Assembly: GCA_022826345.1 (NCBI GenBank)
Contig: JAJDVB010000068.1
Span: forward strand, 1-22,808
Direction: 5' to 3'
Origin: Alphaproteobacteria bacterium
GTDB taxonomy: Bacteria; Pseudomonadota; Alphaproteobacteria; UBA828
Length of the DNA: 22,808 bases
Shown: piece after piece, positions 16,742 to 22,808 of the stretch
Position numbering within the stretch: position 1 is the first letter of the stretch
Layout of the letters: the number at the start of each line of letters is the position of its first letter
Notes under the pieces: model-generated
What the model was told of the DNA's origin: nothing
The model's input: only the letters and a program-made list of their open reading frames with translations
Database searches by the model: none
Translations under genes and position numbers: made by a program

Positions 16742-16769
16742 CCCTCTCCGCCCCTGGGGGCGGAGAGGG
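16742..16769. terminator. 12-base-pair hairpin in the repeat element, possible bidirectional terminator
   Basis: CCCTCTCCGCCC (16742-16753) pairs with GGGCGGAGAGGG (16758-16769) around a CTGG loop. The stem is perfect and symmetrical and lies between convergent genes, so it could stop transcription from either side. It is also block C of the repeat element. Confidence 0.45.
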
Positions 16770-16857
16770 CCGGGCCGGTGGGGGATTCTCGGTCTGTTCT
16801 CCAAGAAACCGAGGACGTGCGGCGACCAGGTGCGATCCCGTATGGTCAGATCGTGCT

Positions 16858-18372
16858 CTAAGCCGCCACGAAGGTCCCGTGCAGGCCGAGGGGGAGCGGG
16901 TAGGGCAGGACGCCCTGCCAGAGCGGACCGTCGGCAATGTGCTGGGAGTCGAAGACACTGAGCCCGCTGGCGCGGCGCTCCAGATCGAGGAAGGGGCCAA
17001 CCAGCCAGCCGTCGCCGTCCGCCTCCCCGCGCGGCACGAACACGTGCTCCTCCGGGATCAGGTGGCGCGGGTAGGACCAGCCGTCGATGGGACCTCGGTC
17101 GGGATCGATCCGGTCGACCCGTAAGAGCGGCCAGCCGCCGCCCCGCGCGCCAGTGAGCGCGAAGAGCGCGCGATGCCTGAGCCCGGTGCGGCGCGGGTCG
17201 ATACGGGGGAAATCCGCGACGGCCGTGGCCACCTGCTCGACCGTGGCGGTCCCGTCGGGCCGCAGCACCATGCGGCGGTAGTGCGGATGGGCGGAGGGGA
17301 AGCTCCAATCGCCCTGCATGACCGCGCGCAGGTCGTGGACGGCGAACATCGGGTCCGCCGCCTGGCAGAGGTCGAGGTGGATGGTGCCGTCCGCCTCTTC
17401 CCAGCCGTTGCCGTGGTGGAAGTGGAAGCCCGGCGGCAGGTCGTAGCGGCGCACTGGCGTGAGCGTCTCCTTCTCCACCACGATCACGCGGGTGCCGAGC
17501 TCCGGCCGCCAGACATGGGCATCGAGAAAGCTGATCGGGCCCGCTGCGAAGCGTTCCGGCTCGATCACGAACGGCGAGACCACGAGCACCAGATGGCGCC
17601 GGGTCACGACATAGTCGTGCACCATGCCGAGCGGCTCGACCGGCAGGGCGTTGAAGTTGGCGAGCCGGCCTTGCGGGTCGATGCGGTAGAAGAGCAGCAT
17701 CGGCCGGGGGAACGTGGCGCAGCCGATGTTCCAGCAGGTGCCGTCCGCCTCGACCTTCGGATGCGCCGAGAAGGGCGCGCCGGCGAGGTCCTGGCGCCAC
17801 GCGACGAAGTCGCCGGCCGCCAGCGTCTCAGGATCGAATTCCATCGCCGAGCCCCCCTCCCAGAGCGCCATGAGCCGCCCCCCGTGGGCGAGCACGGAGG
17901 TATTGGCGGCATTCATGTCGTCGGGCGCCATGAAGGGGGCGACGTCGGGCGGAAGGGTGCCGAAGGCGGGCAGGAGGCGCTTGCCTGCGGCCGTCTCCCG
18001 CCGGCGCTTGGGCGTGTCCAGGATGCGGGCGCGGTGGCTCACGCCGTCTCCGCTGAAGGTGAAGGCCTGCACCATGCCGTCGCCATCGAACCAGTGGCCG
18101 TAGCGGTGGCCGAAGCGGTCGTGCTCGGCCGGGCCGTTGCGCCAGAGCACGCCGGTGAGCGCGGGCGGCAGGCGGCCGGAGAGGGTTGTGAGCGGCGCGG
18201 CGAGCTCTACGGCCTGAGCCGTGGCGAATGCGAGCCGGCGCTGCGCGGCGGTCAGCTCCGGCGCGGTGTCGGCTGAATCGGCCGCCGCAGGCCCTGCTCT
18301 GCCGGCCGCCAACGCGACCGGCAGAGCGCCCAGCGCCCGCAGCACGGCGCGGCGGGAAAGGACGCCCGTCAT
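16858..18372 (-). CDS. Tat-exported carotenoid oxygenase family protein
   Basis: The 504-residue protein is a carotenoid cleavage dioxygenase/lignostilbene dioxygenase relative. The N-terminus has a twin-arginine signal (S-R-R-A-V-L-R-A-L, then A-L-P-V-A-L-A-A), so the folded iron enzyme should reach the periplasm. W-R-N-G-P near 77-81 and F-D-G-D-G-M (95-100) are family landmarks. The four iron-binding histidines are likely His204 (S-A-H-P-K), His252 (V-H-D-Y), His319 or 320 (F-H-F-H-H-G-N) and His498 (L-H-G-T-F). The substrate may be a carotenoid, apocarotenoid or stilbene; no carotenoid synthesis gene is near. Its ATG overlaps the DUF2141 stop by 4 bases, so both form a minus-strand operon. 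Its TAG stop begins a TAGAGCACGATCTG motif. Confidence 0.9.
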   Translation of the reverse strand: MTGVLSRRAVLRALGALPVALAAGRAGPAAADSADTAPELTAAQRRLAFATAQAVELAAPLTTLSGRLPPALTGVLWRNGPAEHDRFGHRYGHWFDGDGMVQAFTFSGDGVSHRARILDTPKRRRETAAGKRLLPAFGTLPPDVAPFMAPDDMNAANTSVLAHGGRLMALWEGGSAMEFDPETLAAGDFVAWRQDLAGAPFSAHPKVEADGTCWNIGCATFPRPMLLFYRIDPQGRLANFNALPVEPLGMVHDYVVTRRHLVLVVSPFVIEPERFAAGPISFLDAHVWRPELGTRVIVVEKETLTPVRRYDLPPGFHFHHGNGWEEADGTIHLDLCQAADPMFAVHDLRAVMQGDWSFPSAHPHYRRMVLRPDGTATVEQVATAVADFPRIDPRRTGLRHRALFALTGARGGGWPLLRVDRIDPDRGPIDGWSYPRHLIPEEHVFVPRGEADGDGWLVGPFLDLERRASGLSVFDSQHIADGPLWQGVLPYPLPLGLHGTFVAA

Positions 18373-18860
18373 TGTCCGGCCCCCTGCCCACCGGCATCGG
18401 AATAGGCGATCGGCACCGAGACGGAGGGCATGGCCTCCCCCTCGCCCACGGTCACCGCGGCGTCCGCGAAGCTGGGCGGCCCCATGAAGCCCACGGCGCC
18501 GTTGGAGAAGCCGTAGCCTTCGGTCGGCATCCCCAAGAAGTTCTGGGCGAGCTCGCCGTCGCCGTCGGCGTCGTGGAACACCGCGACTGCATACGCGCCC
18601 GGCGCCACATCCGCGAACACCACGCGCACGGTGCCGGAGGCGGCGGGGCGCATGATCGCGCCCACCACGCCGGCATCGCCAGGGAACTTCGCGCCCTCCA
18701 TCTGCCGGTGCAGCGCGACGCGGACGTCACCGTGTGCCGAGCGCAGGCCCTCGATACGGACCTCCAGGTCCGCCGCCTGGGTCCCGAACGCGAGCGAGGC
18801 TGCGCAGGCAAGCGTAGCCGCCAGTGCGGCGCCCTTGATGGATGCGGTTCGAATGGTCAT
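18369..18860 (-). CDS. Secreted DUF2141 domain protein
   Basis: The 163-residue protein has a Sec signal peptide (basic M-T-I-R-T-A-S-I-K, hydrophobic core, cleavage likely after T-Q-A-A near residue 30). The mature part matches DUF2141: an immunoglobulin-like beta domain with G-A-Y-A-V-A-V-F-H-D-A-D-G-D-G-E, L-G-M-P-T-E-G-Y-G-F-S-N and G-P-P-S-F-A-D-A. No activity is known for the family. Start ATG 18860 is favoured by GGAGG 7 bases upstream; a GTG directly before it would also be in frame. It is the first gene of the operon with the carotenoid oxygenase, and both products should be outside the cytoplasm, which suggests a shared periplasmic task. Confidence 0.87.
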   Translation of the reverse strand: MTIRTASIKGAALAATLACAASLAFGTQAADLEVRIEGLRSAHGDVRVALHRQMEGAKFPGDAGVVGAIMRPAASGTVRVVFADVAPGAYAVAVFHDADGDGELAQNFLGMPTEGYGFSNGAVGFMGPPSFADAAVTVGEGEAMPSVSVPIAYSDAGGQGAGQ

Positions 18861-18867
18861 CACATAT

Positions 18868-18872
18868 CCTCC
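18868..18872 (-). promoter_or_regulatory. Ribosome binding site of the DUF2141 gene
   Basis: GGAGG on the minus strand lies 7 bases before ATG 18858-18860, favouring that start over the adjacent GTG at 18861-18863. Confidence 0.75.
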
Positions 18873-18955
18873 AAAGCGTTGGGTTGGCTGACCGGGGCAG
18901 GGTGAGCAGGCCCGCGTCGCGCGTCACCGTCCGATACGCGAGAGCCACAGGATTA

Positions 18956-18993
18956 TTCGCGAATTGCAGGATTCGCCGTTCACGCTTCGCGAA
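18956..18993. promoter_or_regulatory. Two TTCGCGAA palindromes exactly 30 bases apart
   Basis: The 8-base palindrome TTCGCGAA occurs at 18956-18963 and 18986-18993. They flank the TTG start of the LytTR gene, just outside the divergent intergenic region. Spacing is close to three helical turns, which suits a dimeric or cooperative binder. A regulatory role is inference; the second copy is coding. Confidence 0.35.
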
Positions 18994-19779
18994 ATGCGCC
19001 GCTCGCTGGCCGGTCAGGCGGTGGCGCTGGTCGCTCTGGTGGCGCTCTTCGCCTTCATCGGCCCGTTCGGCACCTACGACTCGCTCGGCGTCTCCGGCCG
19101 CATCGGCTATTGGGCGGTGGCGATGGGCGGCAACTGGCTCGTCTGCGGCAGCATCATGATGCTGGCCCTGGTCACCGCCGGCGGCCACTCGGTGCAGCGG
19201 CGCGTGCTGGTGGCGGCAGCAACGGCCCCGGTCGCCGCCGCGCCCGGCACCGGCGTGGTGTTCGCCGCCGAGGCGCTGTTCCGGCCCGGCTATGCCGAGC
19301 CGGTCGGCGTGCCGATGATCTATCTCTCGGTCGCCGTGCTGATGCTGGTGATCGGGCTCGGGGTGGTCGCCGTCATGGAAGTCCGTCGCGGGCTGGCGGA
19401 GCGGAGCGTCGCGGGCCCTATTCAGGAAGGGGCAGGCGAGCCAGGCACCAGCGCCGGCCCCGCACCCGGCGCCCGATTCCTCGACCGCCTGCCCGAGAAA
19501 CTCGGCCGTGATCTCGTCTACCTCAAGACCGCCGACCACTACGTCGAGGCTTTCACCACCGCAGGCTCCACCCTGGTGCTGATGCGTTTCGTTGACGCCG
19601 TCGCCGAGCTCGACGGCGCGGGCGGGCTCAGGGTGCACCGCTCCTACTGGGTCGCGCGCCACCATGTGGAAGGCGCCGCGCGCCAGGACGGCCGCACCAC
19701 GCTGCGCCTCACCGGCGGCCACGAGGTGCCGGTGAGCCGCACCTACATGGCCGCCGTCCGCGCCGCCGGCCTGGTGTGA
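18964..19779 (+). CDS. Membrane-anchored LytTR-type transcriptional regulator
   Basis: The 271-residue protein has about four membrane helices in residues 15-140, an Ala/Pro/Gly-rich linker (150-175) and a C-terminal LytTR DNA-binding domain (about 175-270). The last is recognisable by V-Y-L-K-T-A-D-H-Y-V-E-A, L-R-V-H-R-S-Y-W-V-A and V-P-V-S-R-T-Y-M-A-A-V. The TTG start at 18964 is chosen because AGGA lies 11 bases upstream and the residues it adds (L-R-E-M-R before TM1) look like related regulators; ATG 18994 has no ribosome binding site. It is divergent from the DUF2141/carotenoid oxygenase pair, with 103 bases between starts, and is the obvious candidate regulator of that pair. Confidence 0.83.
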   Translation: MQDSPFTLREMRRSLAGQAVALVALVALFAFIGPFGTYDSLGVSGRIGYWAVAMGGNWLVCGSIMMLALVTAGGHSVQRRVLVAAATAPVAAAPGTGVVFAAEALFRPGYAEPVGVPMIYLSVAVLMLVIGLGVVAVMEVRRGLAERSVAGPIQEGAGEPGTSAGPAPGARFLDRLPEKLGRDLVYLKTADHYVEAFTTAGSTLVLMRFVDAVAELDGAGGLRVHRSYWVARHHVEGAARQDGRTTLRLTGGHEVPVSRTYMAAVRAAGLV

Positions 19780-19816
19780 GTGGAGCGTCCTCCGATGAAG
19801 CAGCGGTGCGACGCCC

Positions 19817-20014
19817 CGACCCTCTCCTCCCCCGGGGGAGGAGAGGGAGACAAGGTTGGCGCCGCCTACGTTCCCCCTCCGCCCTGCCGGGCCGTCAGGC
19901 CCGGACGGCGCGACTGCGCCGCGCGCCGAATGGCGCGGAGCCAAGCGAACGGAGTGGGCGCCCGGCGATTGAGGGAAATGAATAAATTGGGAGAGGGACA
20001 GGGAGAGGTGGGGG
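19817..20014 (-). repeat. Composite palindromic intergenic element, copy 2 (reverse orientation)
   Basis: Read on the minus strand this carries the same three blocks as 16628-16773. Block A (20014-19989) differs from copy 1 at 2 of 24 aligned positions. Block B (19883-19869) is identical over 15 bases. Block C contains a perfect 28-base palindrome (19820-19847, arms CCCTCTCCTCCCCC). About 105 bases separate A and B here against 5 in copy 1; this extra part contains a CCGGGCC/GGCCCGG hairpin (19887-19904). It fills almost all of the 241-base gap between the LytTR gene and the TPR-like gene; nothing else was recognised there. Confidence 0.7.
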
Positions 20015-20020
20015 AAACCG

Positions 20021-20764
20021 GTGCCGGCTGAGCGCAGGCACGGCAACAACGCAGTGCCCGGCGCCGAACAGCGGTGGGAAGCGCGGGTCCGCGACGGGCT
20101 CGATGCGTTCACGGCGGGACGCGTGGACGAGGCCTACGCTGCATGGCGCTCCGCCGCCGCGATCGCCAGGGCGTTCGCCGCGGACGACCCGCGCCGGGCC
20201 GCGAGCCGGACCCACCTCGCCCTCTGCCACGCCGCGACCGGCAACGACGTAGTGGCGCGACGGGCCTTTCGCCGGGCGCGCCGGGCCTGGGAGGCGGCGG
20301 AGGACTGGGTCGCGCGGATGGCGCTGCCCCAGCGGGCGCGCAGCTCGGGGTTTCATCTGCGCCTGCGGGCCAAACACCCCGGCGGTTACGACGCCATCGG
20401 CCGCGCCGAGTTCGCCAAGCTGCTCGGTGCCGGCCGGGCGGCGGCGCTCGCGGGCGGCGCCCATCTCGCGCGCAATCCGGCGGCTCCGCTGGAGGAAGCC
20501 CAGGCGCAGCGCGCGGCCGGCCTTAGCTGGCGCGAAGCGAGCCAGGTGGCGATCTGGCGCGAGCTAGCAGCGCTCAGGGAGGAGGCGGGAGACGGAGCGG
20601 CGGCGCTTGACGCCCGGCAACGGGCCGACGGGATCGAGCGCGATCCGGTGAGCTTCGGGCCGGAGCGTCTCGCCACCGGAACTGCGGGCGAGACGACGAG
20701 CGACCTCAGGCGTCTCGAGGCGGCGGTCTATCTGACTCCGGTGGTTCTTCTTCGTCGTCGCTGA
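20021..20764 (+). CDS. TPR-like helical protein of unknown function
   Basis: The 247-residue protein is rich in Ala and Arg and appears all-helical. Residues about 20-105 look like tetratricopeptide-type helix pairs: G-L-D-A-F-T-A-G-R-V-D-E-A-Y-A-A-W followed by T-H-L-A-L-C-H-A-A-T-G-N-D-V-V-A-R-R-A-F. No enzymatic motif, signal peptide or membrane helix is visible. The GTG start has GGGGGAAA 5 bases upstream. The last 59 bases overlap the end of livM on the other strand. A protein-binding role is likely from the fold, but the partner is unknown. That it is coding rests on consistent composition and the ribosome site; the C-terminal 40 residues are less convincing. Confidence 0.6.
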   Translation: MPAERRHGNNAVPGAEQRWEARVRDGLDAFTAGRVDEAYAAWRSAAAIARAFAADDPRRAASRTHLALCHAATGNDVVARRAFRRARRAWEAAEDWVARMALPQRARSSGFHLRLRAKHPGGYDAIGRAEFAKLLGAGRAAALAGGAHLARNPAAPLEEAQAQRAAGLSWREASQVAIWRELAALREEAGDGAAALDARQRADGIERDPVSFGPERLATGTAGETTSDLRRLEAAVYLTPVVLLRRR

Positions 20765-21752
20765 CCGGCGGCCGGCGCCCGTGCCGTGCCCATTCCAACC
20801 ACTCCCTGGCCCGCCTGGGCAGGCTCTCCAGCCCATCGGGAAGGAACATCACGGTGAGGATCAGGATGGCGCCGTAGAACAGCGGCCGCCATTCGTCGAG
20901 GCCGCGCAACCCCTGGTCGACGACCGTCAACACCACGACGCCGATGATGGGGCCGGCGATGGTTCGTGTGCCGCCGACGATGACCCACACCAGCACGAAG
21001 AGCATGATGTGCAGGTTGAACTGCACCGGGTTCACGGTGCCGAGATAGTGGCCGAGGAGCCCGCCGGCGAGCCCGGCGAAGGCCGATGCCAGCACCAGAG
21101 CGAAGGTCTTGTACCACCAGATGTGCACGCCGACCGATTCCGCCAGCACGTCCTTCCAGTGGATCGCGTGCAGCGTGAGGCCGAAGCGGGAGTGCTCCAG
21201 CCGGTAGAAGATGAAGATCGTGATGACCACGATCGCGAGGCACAGGAAGTAGTAGGCGATCGGGTCCGCCGCCACGTCGAACATGCCGAGGACGGGGAGC
21301 GGAATTTCGGGCGACGGAATGAACACGATGCCGCCGGGCCCGCCGAAGGGATCGCGAAAGCGGTTCCAGGTCAGCCGGATCGCCTCGCCGGCGGCGAACG
21401 AGCCGATCAGGAAGTAGAAGCCCTTCATCCGGAACAGCGGGAAGGCGAGCACCAGCGCCAGCAGGCCCGTGAAGGCCGCCGCCAGCGGCGCCGCCAGCCA
21501 GACCGAGAGGCCGGCCTCCTTGGTCGCGAGCGCGCTGCCGTAGGCGCCCACCCCCATCATCACCACGTGGGCGAGCGAGAACTCGCCGGCAAGCGTGAGG
21601 AACCGGTAGCTGATCGCCAGGATCACGTTGATCAGCAGGAAGATCAGGATGTCGATGCGGTAGATCGCGACCAGGAACGGCAGCGCGCAGAAGACGGCCA
21701 GCACGAGGGCCAGCCCGCCGCCTGTCGCGATGAGGCGGTTAGACCTTCTCAC
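20706..21752 (-). CDS. livM: ABC transporter permease, LivM family
   Basis: The 348-residue inner-membrane permease is of the branched-chain amino acid/amide/urea uptake family. It has about nine membrane helices, F-S-L-A-H-V-V-M-M-G-V-G-A-Y-G-S-A near residue 60 (the usual S-L-G-H-A-x-F-x-x-G-A-Y motif) and S-A-F-A-G-L-A-G-G-L-L-G-H-Y-L-G in the second half. The C-terminal tail after the last helix is charged and proline-rich (S-D-D-E-E-E-P-P-E-S-D-R-P-P-P-R-D-A) and is encoded over the end of the TPR-like gene. It starts with GTG 14 bases inside livH. No LivG or LivF ATPase follows on this strand, so these must be encoded elsewhere. The substrate could be a branched-chain amino acid, an amide or an aromatic compound. 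Confidence 0.9.
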   Translation of the reverse strand: MRRSNRLIATGGGLALVLAVFCALPFLVAIYRIDILIFLLINVILAISYRFLTLAGEFSLAHVVMMGVGAYGSALATKEAGLSVWLAAPLAAAFTGLLALVLAFPLFRMKGFYFLIGSFAAGEAIRLTWNRFRDPFGGPGGIVFIPSPEIPLPVLGMFDVAADPIAYYFLCLAIVVITIFIFYRLEHSRFGLTLHAIHWKDVLAESVGVHIWWYKTFALVLASAFAGLAGGLLGHYLGTVNPVQFNLHIMLFVLVWVIVGGTRTIAGPIIGVVVLTVVDQGLRGLDEWRPLFYGAILILTVMFLPDGLESLPRRAREWLEWARHGRRPPVSDDEEEPPESDRPPPRDA

Positions 21753-22614
21753 CTTTACCCAGCAGTCCGGCGGGCCGCACGATGAGCACGAGCAGCATCA
21801 GCAGCAGGCCGAGGATGCTCGCGATGGTCCCGTCGAGGTAGGTTGCGACGAAGGTGTGGAAGAAGGTGTAGAGCACCGCGGCCAGCACCGCGCCTTCGAG
21901 GCTGCCGATGCCGCCCACGACGATGACGATGAAGGCGGTCACGATCACCGGGCCGCCGATGTAGGGATAGACGCGGACCAGTGGCGCCATGATCGCGCCG
22001 GCGGCGCCCGCCATGCCGGCGCCGAGCCCCATGGCCAGCAGCGCCAGCTTGTTGATCGACATGCCCTGGAGCGCCGCCGCCTCGCGGTCCTGCGCACAGG
22101 CGCGGAGCGCCCAGCCGAGCCGTGTGCGCTTGAGAAAGAGCCAGAACCCGATCAGCAGCACGACCGCAATGCCGAAGGCGACGAGCCGCTGCCACGGCAC
22201 CGAGACGCCGTCCATGCCGAAGAGCGGCGTTGCCCCGGGATAGAGCGGCGGGATGTGCTTCATCAGGCCGACGCCGAAAATGACCGCGGCGAGCACCTGG
22301 AGGATGAAGAGCACGCCGATGGACATGATCAGCCCGCCGAGCGGGTTGTCCCGCATCGGCTTGAACAGAAGCTGCTCGATGATCAGTCCGATGATGCCGA
22401 CGATGATCATGGCCGCAACCACGGCAGCGAAGAAGGGCAGCTCGTGCTGGGCGTAGAGCCAGAACACGACGTAGGCGCCGGCCATGTAGAACTCGCCGTG
22501 GGCGAAGTTGATGACCCGCATGACGCCGAAGATGAGAACCAGGCCCACCGCCATCAGCGCGACGAAGCTGCTCTGCATCAGAGCGTTCACCAGCGTCTGA
22601 ACGACAGTATCCAC
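21739..22614 (-). CDS. livH: ABC transporter permease, LivH family
   Basis: The 291-residue permease is the partner of LivM. It has about eight membrane helices, the family motif G-V-M-R-V-I-N-F-A-H-G-E-F-Y-M-A-G-A-Y (30-48) and A-L-R-A-C-A-Q-D-R-E-A-A-A-L-Q-G in the cytoplasmic loop that contacts the ATPase. The GTG start has GAGGG just upstream. It overlaps livM by 14 bases. The 194 bases to the right edge hold two hairpins that end a further minus-strand gene, so livH probably starts from its own promoter or by read-through. Confidence 0.92.
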   Translation of the reverse strand: MDTVVQTLVNALMQSSFVALMAVGLVLIFGVMRVINFAHGEFYMAGAYVVFWLYAQHELPFFAAVVAAMIIVGIIGLIIEQLLFKPMRDNPLGGLIMSIGVLFILQVLAAVIFGVGLMKHIPPLYPGATPLFGMDGVSVPWQRLVAFGIAVVLLIGFWLFLKRTRLGWALRACAQDREAAALQGMSINKLALLAMGLGAGMAGAAGAIMAPLVRVYPYIGGPVIVTAFIVIVVGGIGSLEGAVLAAVLYTFFHTFVATYLDGTIASILGLLLMLLVLIVRPAGLLGKGEKV

Positions 22615-22723
22615 GGTCCCTCGTGCGGATCAGCGACGTATCAAGCCGCGGCCTGCCGGCGGAAAAGCCGCGCCGGGCCGAGCGGTGCATCCACTCGCCC
22701 GGTCACGAATACTACAAAGGAAA

Positions 22724-22747
22724 AGCCGGGGCTGCACTGCCCCGGCT
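22724..22747 (-). terminator. Rho-independent terminator of a minus-strand gene beyond the right edge
   Basis: A 9-base perfect stem (AGCCGGGGC, 22724-22732; GCCCCGGCT, 22739-22747) with a 6-base loop is followed on the minus strand by TTTCCTTTGTAG. It should end a gene entering from the right, plausibly the transporter's substrate-binding protein. Confidence 0.75.
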
Positions 22748-22754
22748 CGCCTGT

Positions 22755-22786
22755 GCGGCGGTCCGTGCTGACGACGGACCCGCCGC
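22755..22786 (-). terminator. Second hairpin upstream of the terminator
   Basis: GCGGCGGTCCGT (22755-22766) pairs with ACGGAC (22774-22779) and CGCCGC (22781-22786), giving a 12-base-pair stem with one bulged C. It precedes the first terminator on the minus strand by 7 bases and may protect the 3' end or assist termination. Confidence 0.5.
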
Positions 22787-22808
22787 GTCATAACGTGGTG
22801 GTTACCGC

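Larger units (their letters stand above)
16628..16773 (+). repeat. Composite palindromic intergenic element, copy 1
   Basis: Three blocks found again in reverse orientation at 19817-20014 lie here in order. Block A (16628-16651) reads CCCACCTCC followed by CCCTGTCCCCCTCCC. Block B (16657-16671) is GGCGGAGGGGGAACG, identical in both copies. Block C (16738-16773) contains a 28-base near-perfect palindrome. Block B also pairs with the end of block A, as TCCCCCTCC (16642-16650) with GGAGGGGGA (16660-16668). The element fills the space between two convergent genes. It looks like a REP-type or miniature repeat family; no transposase is present. Confidence 0.7.

Noticed and set aside
15326..17800. 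An 824-codon minus-strand frame spanning the monooxygenase and part of the carotenoid oxygenase
   Set aside because: It crosses two well-supported genes in other frames and the intergenic repeat, and shows no protein family signature.

Overview
The window is GC-rich, densely coded bacterial DNA with long antisense open frames, frequent GTG starts and many 4-base stop/start overlaps. This, with the gene families (fused Moco hydroxylase, HyuA/HyuB, membrane-anchored LytTR regulator, LivH/LivM), suggests an alphaproteobacterium, perhaps Rhodospirillales- or Hyphomicrobiales-like; the placement is inference. No rRNA, tRNA, CRISPR or transposase was recognised.

Left edge (1-1755): a minus-strand lipoprotein gene runs off the left edge. 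Its whole visible mature part is an Asp-Gly repeat, seen on the plus strand as a 6-base CCNTCN repeat. A roughly 470-base non-coding stretch with short TATAYGR-type repeats separates it from a membrane-anchored LuxR-type regulator.

Catabolic operon (1861-11589, plus): six genes are joined by overlaps or a 7-base gap. They are the FAD subunit of a molybdenum hydroxylase, a fused [2Fe-2S]/molybdopterin subunit, a 6-hydroxynicotinate-reductase-like Fe-S protein, a UPF0280 (ApbE-fold) protein, and HyuA plus HyuB of the hydantoinase/oxoprolinase family. My working model is hydroxylation of an N-heterocycle, reduction of the ring, then ATP-dependent opening of the lactam. Nicotinate or a relative is the leading guess for the substrate.

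Middle (11632-16585): a less GC-rich multi-pass membrane protein and an AlkK-like acyl-CoA synthetase lie on the minus strand. Divergent from them are UreE-like and UreG-like metallochaperones, with no urease in the window, followed by an acyl-CoA-dehydrogenase-fold flavin monooxygenase.

Right part (16586-22808): a Tat-exported carotenoid oxygenase and a secreted DUF2141 protein form a minus-strand pair divergent from a membrane LytTR regulator. A TPR-like protein follows, overlapping tail-to-tail with livM. LivM and LivH are permeases of a branched-chain amino acid or amide ABC transporter whose other parts must lie elsewhere, probably to the right, where a tandem hairpin terminator ends another minus-strand gene. 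Two copies of a three-block palindromic intergenic element occur at 16628-16773 and 19817-20014, in opposite orientation.
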